Shown here one piece after another: positions 1 to 10,918 of a stretch of DNA of 64,000 nt (its first letter is position 1; each line of letters starts with the position of its first letter). The DNA comes from Moniliella sp. 'wahieum' (Eukaryota; Basidiomycota; Moniliellomycetes; Moniliellales; Moniliellaceae). A model generated the notes under the pieces. The model had not been told where the DNA came from and did not search any database. It saw only the letters and a list, made by a program, of their open reading frames with translations. The translations under genes and the position numbers were made by a program. The stretch lies in NCBI GenBank assembly GCA_003971905.1, contig RSEE01000047.1, forward strand, positions 62,001 through 126,000, given 5' to 3'.

Positions 1-194
1 AAAATCATAACTTCAGCATAAGAGGGCGGTCCGTCGGGCGGGCGGGCGGTCGTGGAGACAGGTAGAGAAAACAAAACGTATCGGAAAACGGAGTAAAGAG
101 TATAGCAGCGTACGGTCGTAGGATCAGCAGGTCAGGACGGATGCAGATGTCGTGAATCGTTAGGGGCGCATAGGACGGTCAAAGGGCCATTCAC

Positions 195-1152
195 CTAGAA
201 TGTCCGGCGTGTCAGGCGCAGGAAAGCCAGGGCAACGAAAATGTGCCAAGTTGGTATAGGATCGCATCGAAGTGAGTCTCGGGGCCAAACAGCGGCACCC
301 GGATTGGATACAAATGGTTGCATGCTAGTCTATATTGACATGTTAGACGTAAGACCGGACCAAACGTGTAGAAAGTGACATACTCGTTCAAAATCGGGCA
401 ATTTACTGACCACCACGTACTTTTCCCCCTGTTGGGTTTCAACGGAGAAGTGGTGAAGACCCATTTTCTGGGCAATAACGTGGACCACTCGGCGTTCGGC
501 GGATGTCAGGGAAGATGAAAACGACAACTCGTCTCTCATGCGATCATCATGAAAGAGAAGAATGCGAGAATAGACGTCCAGTGTGGTGGGGTCATTCATA
601 TTGAGTTCAGGTGTTGCTGTCAGATGCGTCGTAGGCCCGAGAGGACTCGGGGGACGGGTGCACCATCAGGTTCGGGAGAGGAGCACACGACGAAAGAGGC
701 GGCTGGAAATGATAGTTCCAGTTCTTGCCCTTTTCAATCTGGAGAGAATGCATCCTCTTGATCGCCTTGTCTTTCTCTAGTCGGTCTTTTTCCCCTGGTT
801 TGAGCACACGCTTGTGCTCAGCCCGCAATTTACGACCCGACACATCAAAACCGTTCAAGGCAGCCACCGCATTTTCGGCGTCGGCTGCATGGTGGTAGTT
901 GGCAAACGCTAGGCCACGAAAGATGCCTTGGTCAAAGTGGTAGTTGAACGCGTACGGCATGGGGAGCGATAAATCCGTCATCAGCGCAGCCAAACTTTCC
1001 TGAGGAAGAGTGAAAGGAATGTTTTTGATAACAATGGCGGTGGGGATAATGTCCGCTTTGGTGTGAGGCCACATAATCGGTGCAGCGGGCGCAGGGCTGC
1101 GCTTAACAGGACCAACCAAGGGGTACGGATCCACAGTGCGACCACTGCTCAT
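195..1152 (-). CDS. RRM + R3H RNA-binding protein (Pin4/Cip2-like)
   Basis: The start at 1152 (MSSGRTVDPYPL) precedes an RRM: IVIKNIPF matches RNP2-type sequence and GLAFANY matches RNP1. An R3H domain follows (MNDPTTLDVYSRILLF, then ERRVVHVIAQKMGL and YVVVSK). RRM followed by R3H is the layout of fungal Pin4/Cip2-type post-transcriptional regulators. The RRM frame and the R3H frame (from about 599) differ, with a small indel near 605-613. I place an intron at 330-383 (GTATGT donor, CTAAC branch, TAG acceptor), leading to a last exon that stops at 195. That exon is not conserved enough to confirm. An ORF extending upstream to 1383 is open but lacks family similarity. The domain assignment is solid; the exact C-terminus is uncertain. 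Confidence 0.82.
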
Positions 1153-1881
1153 GATGAGAAAGTGGGAGGGTGTGCGGAGGGAAAGACGAGTGTAGGTCGT
1201 ATGTAATGAGGAGCAATGGGGTGGGCTAGGAGGACCTGCCCAACGAGCCCAGGAAGGTGGTGGAAGCAACGAGACGGAAGGCTGCGATGCGAAAACAGAA
1301 TGGTATCTGTCCAACAATGGCTGGCACAGCCCCATAACATGCACCAGGGCTTGACAACGTCTGCGGGGGGGGGGGCTCACCAATCACCGATGTGTGCGGG
1401 GACTGCGACCGGTGAGGTTGGTGAGCTGCTAGCCATGTCATAGATTAGTCAGCCGGTCAGACTCATGCGCCCCAACGTCCTGGCAGCTTGGACCCTGGCA
1501 GATGGACTTGGCCTTCCTCGGTCTCATATCCCCCGCCCTCCCGCCGCAGCCACGACGACACGTGTCAGACAGGCATGGCGCCACTGCTCCAGATGATACG
1601 TCTTTCACGGTAATTAGGGTAACCGGTAACTGGCCCCAGAAGTGAGCTCGATGTGACTCGTGAATGCGTGAACGGGTGAACGTGGAGACGTAGGACATTG
1701 GCCTTCCTCCATGGTCACTCGAATTCTTGAGGCCCAGGCTTGCCAGCTGCACGCCTCAAATTTCAAAAGTCTTCCATGGAACGCCTCGTCGGTCCATTTC
1801 CTTTTCCGCCGTAAAACAATGGGAAAGTGAGCTGCTCAGGCAATTCACATGCTATGGCGCAAGCGCCCAATGAAGCCAGTG

Positions 1882-1895
1882 ACTAGTAACTAGTG
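1882..1895. repeat. Period-7 array, ACTAGT
   Basis: ACTAGT occurs at 1882 and 1889, separated by one A. A third, degenerate unit follows in phase. Confidence 0.8.
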
Positions 1896-2148
1896 ACTTA
1901 TTAGCGCTGTTAGCGCTTAGTATGTTAGCTGTGATATTATTTTGAAATTTTGACTGGGAACCGAGAATCCGGAATTCAGGGAATAGGCCTTCCTGACATT
2001 CAGTTACTGAGTGAACATAGTGAACGTACGTGCGTGCAGTTTCAAACCCAACTTGAATGTTCATTTGCACGTTAAACGTTAACCCTTGAACTTCAATGTT
2101 CAACGCTTCGGAGATAGAGATCATTATGTGACGCTTCTGGCAGGCGTA

Positions 2149-2169
2149 AGGCCTAAGGCCTAATGCATG
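2149..2169. repeat. Period-7 array, AGGCCT to ATGCAT
   Basis: AGGCCT lies at 2149 and 2156, then ATGCAT at 2163. Each hexamer is followed by one base. The palindrome changes but the 7-bp phase is kept. Confidence 0.85.
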
Positions 2170-2332
2170 AGGGGACTAACTCAATGGGTTTGGTGTTGGA
2201 TGATCGATGATTGGGTACGTTCTGGGAGCGACACCTGGAGTAGGGAACTGTTTGCTACGCGACAAGTGCGGCTTGATATTGAACGTTGAGTGTGGTGAAC
2301 GTGCAATCTGAGATTGAATGTTCGCCCATGGC

Positions 2333-2350
2333 TTAGGGCTTAGGGTTAGG
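2333..2350. repeat. Short interstitial telomere-like TTAGGG patch
   Basis: TTAGGG starts at 2333 and 2340, followed directly by TTAGG at 2346. It abuts an ACCGGT palindrome at about 2353. TTAGGG is the usual telomeric repeat in basidiomycetes, but at under three units this may be chance. Confidence 0.4.
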
Positions 2351-2808
2351 TGACCGGTGAGGCGGCGAGTGCGAGCCTGGGAGGTGTGCCATGTGATATG
2401 TGGCGTGTGAAGTGTGATGCGGCGATTGCATTGGGATGGAGCAGCGGCCGCGACTGGAGCCCAACTTAAACACTTGCGGTCTTCCGCCCGGTCTACTCCG
2501 AAATTTGCAGCGTTCTGTGCCCGTGACAGCTCTGGTGGCAAGCAGGGGGGTGGCCCGCCGCCCGTGGGAGCGCACTCCACCTGTGTGCGCCTGTGTGCCT
2601 CACCACCTCACCGCCCACGGCATCATCCATCCCTCGCCTCTGCCACAGCGCCAGCCGCCGCTCCAGTGACCGGTGACGTGTGGGCAGGCACGGCACCAGT
2701 CTCGCTTCCTGCTCCGTCGGACGCCTGCCGATGCAACACCGCCCCCCCACCTCTCTCCCCCTGCCCTCTCCCGGTCAGTCCATTTTCACACCTTCCCGTC
2801 GACACACC

Positions 2809-2815
2809 TATAAGG
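2809..2815 (+). promoter_or_regulatory. TATA box of the desaturase
   Basis: TATAAGG lies 110 bp before the desaturase ATG, a normal distance for a fungal TATA box plus a short leader. Confidence 0.5.
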
Positions 2816-2924
2816 AGCGGCTCCGCCCCTTATCCGTCCTCTCTTCTTTTTTCTTTCTGCCGACCTTGTCCGCTTTGCCACCGACCGATTCTGTCCCGCT
2901 TCCTGCCAAGCGGACACCTTCGTC

Positions 2925-4526
2925 ATGTCCATTTCGCCCAATGTGACCAGCGCCACGCAGCGCAAGTCTGCTGTCGATGCCCCCGCCGCGGCGTCAGCAG
3001 CACCAGCCGCAGCCGCGGGCAAAGCGCCGACCAAGTTCTCCTTCCGCAAGCAGGAGCGGTACGATCCTCGGCCCTCCCGCAAGTGCCGATCCCCGACTTT
3101 TCAGTCAAGGATTTGCTCACGGCCATCCCCAAGCATGCTACGAGCGCAGCGCACTCCATTCGAGCTTGTATGTGCTGCAGGACTTGGTGCTCATGTCGGC
3201 AGCCTTTTACGCGGCTACCTACATTGACCCCTTTGTCGCTCACTTGACTTTACCAAGTCGCCGATGACCCCAGTTGGTTGTCCTTCGGAGCCCAGGCGCG
3301 GGTGCTCTCGTTCAGCCTTTTTGCCATCTACCAATTTTTCCAAGGCCTTGTCTTTACCGGCATCTGGGTGAATGCCCACGAATGTGGCCACCAGGCTTTC
3401 AGCACGTCCAAGACGCTTAACAACGCGGTCGGCTTTGTCTTGCACACGTTCCTTCTCGTGCCGTACCACTCATGGCGCATCTCGCATGCTCGCCACCATG
3501 CCGCTACGGGCCACATGACGCGGGACGAGGTCTTTGTGCCCCGTACCCGGGAGCAACGCGGACTTCTTCCTCTCCGGCCTGCCAGCCCCCCGGCTGAGGC
3601 CGAGAACGACTTTTTGAAGGTGCCTTCGGAGTCAAAGGCGAAGGCGACGAGTGAGGTGGAGGCACCCGTATATGACGACTCCGACTTGACTTGGGGAGAG
3701 TGGCTGGACGAGATGTTGGAAGACGCACCGATCTACAATTTGATCATGCTCGTCTTTCAGCAACTCTTTGGCTGGCAACTGTACCTCACCATCAACGCTT
3801 CCGGCCAGCTGCACTACCCCAAGGGTACCAACCACTTTAACCCCAACTCTGTCATCTTCGATGCGCGCCACAAGTGGCAGATTATTGCTTCCGACATTGG
3901 CATCGCAGTGGTGATTGGGGGTCTGGTTGCAGCTTCCTACCTTGCCCCGAATGGGTTCTGGGACGTGTTCCGCTACTACATTGTGCCCTACTTCTGGTGC
4001 AACCACTGGCTGGTGATGATTACCTACCTCCAGCACACTGACGCTCTTCTCCTCATTACAAGGCGGAGGAGTGGACCTTCCCGCGCGGTGCGCTGGCCAC
4101 GATTGACCGTCAATGGCTGTGGCCGATTGGTCCTTTCTTCTTCCATGGCATTGCCGAGACGCACGTTGCGCACCACATCCACTCGAAGATCCCCCACTAC
4201 CACGCATGGGAGGCGACGACTGCGCTGCAGGCCAAGCTCGGCCCGTACTATGTCCACTCGGAGGAGAATGTGTTCCGCACGCTGTGGAAGTCGTTCCGCT
4301 CTGCCGCTTTGTCGACAAGGATGAGGGCATCGCCTTTTTCCGCAATGCGCAGGGCGTGCCCACCGCGTCCATTGCTCAGAAACGGGCCGAGGAGACGTCC
4401 GACTCGGGCGTGGCCTTGTCGAGTAAAGGTGTCTGGCCTCGCCTCGCTTGTCCCCATCTCTCACCCCCTGTCCCAGAACGATATGGATATGCTCTTCGCC
4501 CAGCCCAATCCCCTAAGCGTTTATAA
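2925..4526 (+). CDS. Delta-12 (oleate) fatty acid desaturase
   Basis: This is a membrane desaturase of the FAD2/delta-12 type, which introduces the second double bond into oleoyl chains in the ER. The N-terminus is Ala-rich (MSISPNVTSATQRKS), followed by the family block DFSVKDLLTAIPKH and then YERSALHSSLYVLQDL. All three histidine boxes are present: HECGH (nt 3377), HARHH (3485) and HVAHH (4162). Several hydrophobic segments lie between the second and third boxes. The C-terminal CRFVDKDEGIAFFRN matches the family tail. The reading frame changes at about 3080, 3130, 3250, 4055 and 4300 while similarity continues, as expected of base-calling indels. One clear site is between HTDALL and HYKAEEW. 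The exact stop is uncertain; the last matching frame is open to 4526. A TATA box lies at 2809. Confidence 0.9.
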
Positions 4527-5429
4527 GAACAGGTGTCTGTGCATCGCTCCCTGAACAGTGTGATCAGATAGAACGTTCTTTGTACAATGTGCATTGAGCT
4601 TGTCCGCATATATGACGGTCCGGTCGTTGGGTCAGTTAGATGGAAGGCCGCGTCGTCCCCACAGCAATTCGCCTCATTCACAACCTCAGGTGGGGTCTCG
4701 AAGCCTACCAGCGTCTGCACTCCTTTGCGAGTGTCCTCTCAGCACCCCCAACACGCTCGAGCTACTTGCAGAGGAGATTGCAGGAGCGAACATGAGCTGT
4801 ACACAGAGACTACACAATTACTAAGTAGATGCGGTTAACGGTGATCAGGGTCACTGGCGTCTATTCTTGACCTAGGGGGCGATAGTTAGGTTGGGCACGT
4901 GTTTCCCCCACAGGGCAGGAGAAGAGGTATGCCGTTCACAGAAGGAAGTTGTAATTGAAGCTTCAGGTCACATGGCTGAGGTTTGCCCACAAAAGGCCCC
5001 CAGGCCTAGTACTGCTTCCGCGCGCAAACCTAGTCGTAGCTGCCATGCCAGGCCATACCACAGAGCAGAGCTGGGAAGTGCTGAGGTAAGCCAACGCCCA
5101 GGTGGGTCCGTGCACTGCTCCTGCGCATGGGACCACACCAGCTTGGAAGGCCAAGCGCCCGTCTGCGCCCCCCCACCCACCACCTCCCCGTGTCGTCCGA
5201 CAGCTCGTCCTCCTCCCATCCACGCTTTGCCCAGCGTGCTCTTTCCCTTATCCCTCGTGCTGCCACCCCCCCGCGCTGTCTGCCGTGCGCCCAGCTTCGG
5301 TTCCCACCTGCATCACCCGAACCTTCACCATCACCACCGCCCGTCCGCATTCTGTCAAGGTGCGCCCCCCCACCGGCAGTTATGCTGGCCTGAGCTCTCA
5401 TGAACCTTGCTGACCTTGAATGGTTCCAG
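4527..5429. other. Intergenic spacer, no gene seen
   Basis: This is the 3' region of the desaturase and the upstream region of the HIT gene. It becomes pyrimidine-rich from about 5150, like a fungal promoter or leader. No protein family is recognised in any frame. Confidence 0.5.
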
Positions 5430-5981
5430 ATGTCGCACCTAGATGACAACTGCCTTTTCTGCAAGATCATCCGCGGCCAGATCCCGTCGCAGAAGTTGTA
5501 CGAGACGGAGACAAGCTATGCGTTTTTGGAGTATGGCTTCCTATCCCCCCCTGTGCGCATTTCTCCGGCACTAACTCTCCACTTTCTTAGCATTGGCCCA
5601 TATCCAAGGGTCACTCGCTCGTGATTCCCAAGTATCACGGGGAGCGTCTGCACGACGTTCCGGATGAGTACCTGTCGGACCTGTTGGCCGTGGCGAAGAA
5701 ACTGGCCAAAGCCCAGGGCATTGTGGACTACAACGTTCTCCAGAACAATGGCAAGATTGCGCACCAAGTTGTCGGCCATGTGCATGTCCACATGATTCCC
5801 AAGCCCAACACGAGGAAGGCCTGATTGTTGGCTGGCCCGGCACTTCGCCCTCGAAGGAAGAGTTGCAGGAGGTATGTGCCATGCGGAGCTTCACCCCAAA
5901 AGGAAAACAGGACGTTGGCTACGGAGTACTGTACTGACTCTTTCGAATCAGACGGCCGACAAGATTCGTAAGAACATCTGA
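5430..5981 (+). CDS. HNT1: HIT-family nucleotide hydrolase (Hnt1-like)
   Basis: This is a small histidine-triad protein of the HINT branch, which hydrolyses adenosine 5'-phosphoramidates. I start at MSHLDDNCLFCKII because the family begins just before the Cys pair; an in-frame ATG at 5400 is possible. The HIT motif HVHVHMIPK lies near nt 5775-5805, and GKIAHQVVGH precedes it. Intron 1 is 5531-5590, so the join reads FLDIGP. Intron 2 is 5872-5951, leading to the last exon TADKIRKNI with stop at 5981. Two one-base losses are visible, after GP (about 5600) and in the PKPNTEEG stretch (about 5811). Once these are allowed for, the protein is about 135 residues, normal for the family. Confidence 0.9.
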
Positions 5982-7490
5982 GTCTGCTGTATCTCAGGTC
6001 CCAGGTCCAAGGTCGGAGCGCTCAGTCCAAATGAAGCTCGATCCTTGGTCATTGATCAGCAAACAGCTGGTAACTTTTCCTCGACGCTGTACGACCCAAG
6101 GGAAGTTATCCCCCTTGGCCCCTGCGTCTTTTGGTGTGATCATGCATCCTGTATATGGCTACGATGTGGGCGCCCCTGATAGAATGACCGAGCCAGTCGG
6201 CGTTGCATGATTCTCTGGCCCTGTTGACATCCCATAGATCCCAACTAAGAGGTCATCTGAGGTCTGGCCTCAGGAGGCTGACAGGATCCAAATCGCCGGA
6301 TAACGTCAGGTGCACAGAGGGCTAGAGTGGAATTATGATTGACGCTGGGACAGAAGACGTCGAGCGTATGTGCGGTGGAGGGAAAACACCCGCTTTACTG
6401 CAGCGCCGTTACGGGGCTTGTCCAGGTCAGGCACGGTCTCTTCACCCACTTGAAGCTTTATTGCCATCGACAGAATTGACGCGTCCGCATATCTCACCCA
6501 CATCTCCTGCCTTGTCCCGCCCTGCTCTCTTCTATGAGAGAAAGCAATGCCTCACGTTTAGTCTTTCAAAGCGCCCCCTTTACCCCTCGGCGCGCGGTCT
6601 TCATTTCCCGCCGCCATTGGCCCACACCTAGGAAGGATAGCGCCACAGTATTCACGCTCACACGTCAAAATGCATTGCCGCACGAACACTGTCTCTCCCC
6701 GTCGCGTTGGTTGTGCCATCATTCGGCGCGCCCTCCCTTGCCTTGGGGGAAGAGGTGGTACTTCCAGAGATACTGTCCCCAAAGATTCACTCTCAGGCTT
6801 TTTTGTTCATCATCCCATGTTCAACCCCATTGCACTTGGTATGATAGCCCATGATTCAACTCGTCCTCCAGTTCGGACCCGCTGATTTCGGAACGTCCAC
6901 ATCCCGGCGGCTACTGCCTCGTTCTTCGACTCGTTCTCCTTGCCTCTATCTCCCCACTCATCTTTGCGACAGAGGCGCACGGATCGCAGTCCCTGGACCT
7001 CGTTTCCCTGCTACCCGGGTGAACCAAAGAGGCATACGAGACACGGCTTCAGTGGCGCCCGCCCCCGACGACGCCAGTTGATCGTCTTGTCCCTCTCTTT
7101 CCCAACGAGCATATCTCACCACCACCGCTCACGAACCGCCTGTCCGATGTACGCACTTGTCGAGCGCATGCCTCGAATGACATCGACAGCCAGGCCGCCT
7201 CGCTTGACCCCGACGAGGCGCAGCGGCGTGGTGGGTGCGCGGGTGGCCCGTTGAGGACGAGCGGAGGGAAAAGTATGTATGCCCTCACTCGGTGTTGCAT
7301 TGCACGTTGCGCGCAGGGGTCGGGGTGGGCATGTGATGCCTGTGATGCGGCACGGAGCGGTGGCACATGGTGCTTGCCTGGGCTGCCGCAGGCCCAGCAC
7401 CAACGATGGATGAGGCATCATGCATGCGCGATTATTTGCACAGCTGAAATTGAAATCCTGGGCTATGTGATATGTGGCATGTGACATGTG

Positions 7491-7504
7491 ATGCATGATG
7501 CATG
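7491..7504. repeat. Period-7 array, ATGCAT
   Basis: ATGCAT lies at 7491 and 7498, each followed by G. Confidence 0.8.
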
Positions 7505-7643
7505 ATGTGATGTGTGCTGGCCGATAGTCGATAGCAGCCGGCGGCAGCCAGGTGTGGTGCCTGAGGCGCTGAGGCCGGAGTGGGTGCTGGTGTGCTGCTG
7601 TGCTGCTGTGCGTCGGACCCGAACCCAGCTGGCCCTGTCCCTC

Positions 7644-7664
7644 ATGCATCAAGCATCAAGCATC
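7644..7664. repeat. Period-7 array, ATGCAT/AAGCAT
   Basis: ATGCAT lies at 7644, then AAGCAT at 7651 and 7658, each followed by C. It is partly degenerate. Confidence 0.7.
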
Positions 7665-7797
7665 ATCGGTCGGTATGCGTCATGGCCATTTGATGGCCAG
7701 CACACCAATCACGAGCACTAGCCAGACCCCGCCCGTCAGCCCACTGCCCGCCGGGCGTCTCGTGCAGCCTGCCCACCATTCCCCATCTGTCCCGGCC

Positions 7798-9866
7798 ATG
7801 TCCCACCTGACCCATCGCCTGTCCCGCGAGCTCCATCGCGTCGAGTCGGACCTAGCGCGCGACTTTAGCCGCTCCGACGCCAGCACCACTTCGCTCTCCG
7901 AGCCGCGCGGCCGCGACCCGCACCCCTGCGCACGTCGACCAGCACGCCGTCGCTCGCGCACCACCGCAGCCGCAGCCGCGACAGCATCTATTCCGGCCAG
8001 CAATCTCGTCGGGTGCACAGTCCTGATCCGCGGCTCAAGCCCTTCGTCCGGCCATCCGTTTCCCGCCCGGGTTTGAGCTGGTCAACAACTCCTACACCCC
8101 GTCTGCCTCTCTGCTCGAGCTGGCCTCGTCCAGCTCCCATCCGACGGCCAACAGTTCCGCCGAGAACTTGGACCGGCCTTCGTCCCGGCTTTCCTCCCCG
8201 CCCGCCTCGCCCCGCGTCCCGCACGTCCAGGTCAATGGCACGGCGCCCCCCGAATCATCGACCAAGCGCCACCCGGCCTCGGTGCTAGCCAAGGTCGCCC
8301 GACCCTTATCTCCCAACCCGCCCGGTGCGACCCCCTCTCGCCCATCCACGAAGAAGGCGCATCGGGCGAAGCCGAGACGCCAACGACCCCAAGCAAGTCG
8401 CTTTTGAAGTCGCCCAGGCTGGGCCCAGCGCTCGCCTGGGTCCAACGCACCCAGCGGGTCGCACCCGCCGTCGGCGGCGCCGGCGCCCATCGCCTCTTCG
8501 GCGCCTAGCTCGGCACAGGCGGAGATCCCGACTACCAAGAAAGAGGGTGCGGAGGCGGACAGGTGGATCGCCCGTCTCCCCCCATCGGGCCTCGGTCGAG
8601 GGCGAGGGCGAGGGCGAGGTCCCCGATGGGGGGGTGGAGGATAAGGAGGAGGAACAAGAGGGGCCGGGCGGCAGCGGAGCTTACTGAATCGATGGCGAAA
8701 CCGGACGCCCCCCGACCTCGAACGCGCCGGATGTACAAGAGCAGGAGGACAAGGGTGAGTCGGGCGGGCCGAACGTACTGCGGCGAGCGAGCAGTCTGTT
8801 GCGCCCCAACTTCAAGTCGGCCGCGCCGGAGGCGGGCTGGATGAGCAAACGATGGCAGCCATGCGCGGCGGTGGACCAAGTCGGTTGGATTTGATACCAT
8901 GCCGGATGCGCTGGACACGGTGAGCGAGTCGTTTACCTTTACGCTGCAGGCCAAGACCAAGGGCTACCAGCGGAGCAAGAACACGCGCATCTTTATGTGT
9001 GCGGTGGACAACAACTTGTATTCCGAAACGGCGCTGGCTTGGTGCATGGAACAGTTGGTCGAGGACGGCGACGAGCTGGTCGCCATCCGCGTGGTGGAGG
9101 GCGAGAAGGAGGAGTTGGACCAAGATTTGATTCGCGAGCAAGCTCATGACTTGCTCGCCCAAATTGCCGAGATGAACGATGAAGTGCCCGGTCGCAAGGT
9201 GAGTACATGCTGCCCTTGGCAGTGCCCGTGCGCTGGGTCTTGACACTACGAGCTACAAGCTAACTTTCGCACCTGCGATTCTTTTCTTTTTCTTCCCCCC
9301 TAGATTTCGATCATTGTGAGTTTGTCCATGGCCGCCCTACCTCGACGATCTTGCGCGTGATCCAAGTACCGACCCAACAGTCTCACCATCGGCACGCGGG
9401 GCAAGACGGCCAACCCACTGCAGAAGCTGCTGGGGGCGCGCCCATCATTGGCCACGTTTCGCGTGACATTCTGCAGCGCTCGCCCGTGCCGGTGGTGGTG
9501 GTGCGGCCGGAAGCCAAGGTGCGCAAGCATCTCAACAAACGGCTCAAGGACCCGTCCCGGCGCGCGTACCGCAACCTGGTCTGCGACGATATCGACGGCC
9601 CCAAAACACCTGACCTGGCGCTTTCCTCGGGCCGGTCGGGCTCGCTGGTGCGATCCCAGACGAGCCAGACGTGCTTTGAGCCTGAGTTGGAGCTGTCTAC
9701 TTCGTGTGCTAACCTATTTTTTGCTGGGACCCTCGGGTGGGCTGTCGCCCATGGATGGCCCTGCGTGTACTACTACGCTTGTACGCTCCACCGCGTTGCA
9801 ACGAGAATGCCCACTTTTGTGCTACGAAGGAGGGGGGAAGGGGGAGCCATACATTCGCGTAGCTAG
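7798..9866 (+). CDS. Universal stress protein (UspA) domain protein
   Basis: A long, poorly conserved Ser/Arg/Pro-rich N-terminus (MSHLTHRLSRELHRVE) leads to a UspA domain. The domain opens at about nt 8970 with RIFMCAVDNNLYSETALAW and continues with LVAIRVVEGEKEEL. After the intron it ends with the nucleotide-binding loop (SLTIGTRGK, then GHVSRDILQRSPVPVVVVRP). USP domains bind ATP or AMP and occur in stress responses; the exact role here is unknown. The intron is 9199-9303 (GTGAGT donor, pyrimidine tract, TAG). Frame jumps at about 9315, 9367 and 9435 interrupt the domain, and others lie in the N-terminal half. The C-terminus after CFEPELELS is uncertain. The 3' end faces the HMG gene with only about 70 bp between them. 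Confidence 0.8.
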
Positions 9867-9935
9867 GAAGGAAGGAAGTATTGGTACAAGGCGCGCGCCG
9901 ACAGAGCTCCAGCGGGCAAGAAAGCGCCGACACGC

Positions 9936-10174
9936 CTAGGCCGCAGTGGCCGCGTTGTTCTTCGGGTTGGCCGGGTGACTCTTCCAGCTCTCGGCGACCT
10001 GCTTGAACGCGTCCTTGTGGCTCAGGTCCGGGTGCTTGGCCTTGACCTTGGGCAGCTCGGCCTCATGAAGAGGTTGTAGGCCGAGGCGGGCGTTTGGGCG
10101 GCAGCACACCCGGCTGCGGTAGCGCTGCTGCGCTTCTTGGTGGCGGTCGAGTCGGACTTGGCGGGGGGCGCCAG
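9936..10174 (-). CDS. Small HMG-box/YABBY-like nuclear protein
   Basis: The conserved core is SAYNLFM followed by AELPKVKAKHPDLSHKDAF and VAESWK, then PKN near the C-terminus. This matches the short fungal HMG/YABBY-like family, which has a basic Ala/Lys/Ser tail before the box. Such proteins are taken to bind DNA, but their role is little known. One base is missing after the ATG of NLFM (about 10063). Upstream, the family frame starts with APPAKSDSTATKKRSS but shows CTG, not ATG, at 10172-10174. I therefore give 10174 as a provisional start. A leader intron fits at 10192-10273 (GTACGT, CTAAC, CAG), and a TATA box lies at 10351. The protein would be about 78 residues. Confidence 0.72.
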
Positions 10175-10350
10175 TGGCGGGAGCGAGGAAGCTGGTGGAA
10201 AGGCGACGGGGGAGGGTTAGTGCGTGTGCCGGCAGAGAGCAGGGCTGGGGCAGGGGCGGGGGAGGGCACGTACCGAGTACGGAGAGCGGGGGGGGGGGTG
10301 GGGTGAAGGGGTGGGGGGTGGGGGACGAGGGACGCGTCGGGGAGGCGCGT

Positions 10351-10360
10351 TCTTTATAGG
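10351..10360 (-). promoter_or_regulatory. TATA box of the HMG-box gene
   Basis: CCTATAAAGA on the minus strand lies about 80 bp upstream of the leader-intron donor. It supports transcription of the small HMG gene from near 10320. Confidence 0.5.
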
Positions 10361-10902
10361 CGGCTATATGCTGGCGAGGCTGGTCGCAATAGTGCCAGCG
10401 CGCCACGATGGGGCTGGGTGGGGGGTGGGGCGCAGGGGCAGTGTGCCGTGGGCCAGTCTGGTGGGAGGCGACGCAGTGTGCGTACTGCGGCCAAGTCCCC
10501 CGTTACAACGACTACCCGAGCGCGCCAGAATCGAGGGGCTGGACTGCGGCCGGCTGCAGTCGGCTGCAGTAGCGTGCATTGAATATGAATGCTGAATAGG
10601 CGGCGACGCAGGTGCTATGCTAGTGCTAGTGCTGTCTAGTACGTGGGGCATCGCAAGGCAGGCAGCCACTGCGATGTGCTGCTGGGCGGCGGCGGACTAG
10701 GTAAGCAAGCGCATCGAGGCGGGGGGCACTGTGTATAATGGCGTGTGCGTGGGTCGGCCTGCAAGGAGCACGGATGGCTGCCCACTAGCCATGATCTGCA
10801 GAGCGCTCTACGCCAGCCTGCGCCCGCCCACACAGCCATGCTGCCCGCCGCCTGCTACCTATTGCCCCCATCAAATCTTGGGCATCGCTAGTAGTAGCGC
10901 TG

Positions 10903-10918
10903 ACGCTGAGGTCAGCGT
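10903..10918. repeat. Dyad ACGCTGA-GG-TCAGCGT
   Basis: This inverted repeat has arms that can be extended to nine bases (10901-10920) and a two-base centre. The same arms recur at 14352 with a different centre. Confidence 0.6.

Larger units (their letters stand above)
1153..2924. other. Intergenic spacer, divergent promoters
   Basis: This spacer lies between the divergent R3H/RRM gene and the desaturase. It contains a 12-G run near 1364-1375, period-7 arrays at 1882 and 2149, AGCGCT twice (1903 and 1912), a telomere-like TTAGGG patch at 2333, and a TATA box for the desaturase. The ORFs here have no recognisable domain, so I call no gene. Confidence 0.6.
5982..7797. other. Intergenic spacer, no gene seen
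   Basis: The spacer is 1.8 kb with no recognisable coding signal. It contains ATGCAT-type period-7 arrays at 7491 and 7644 and a TGC/GCTG-rich stretch around 7585-7610. Confidence 0.5.

Noticed and set aside
1153-1383. Upstream extension of the R3H/RRM ORF
   Set aside because: It is open in frame but lacks family similarity; the ATG at 1152 sits just before the conserved region.
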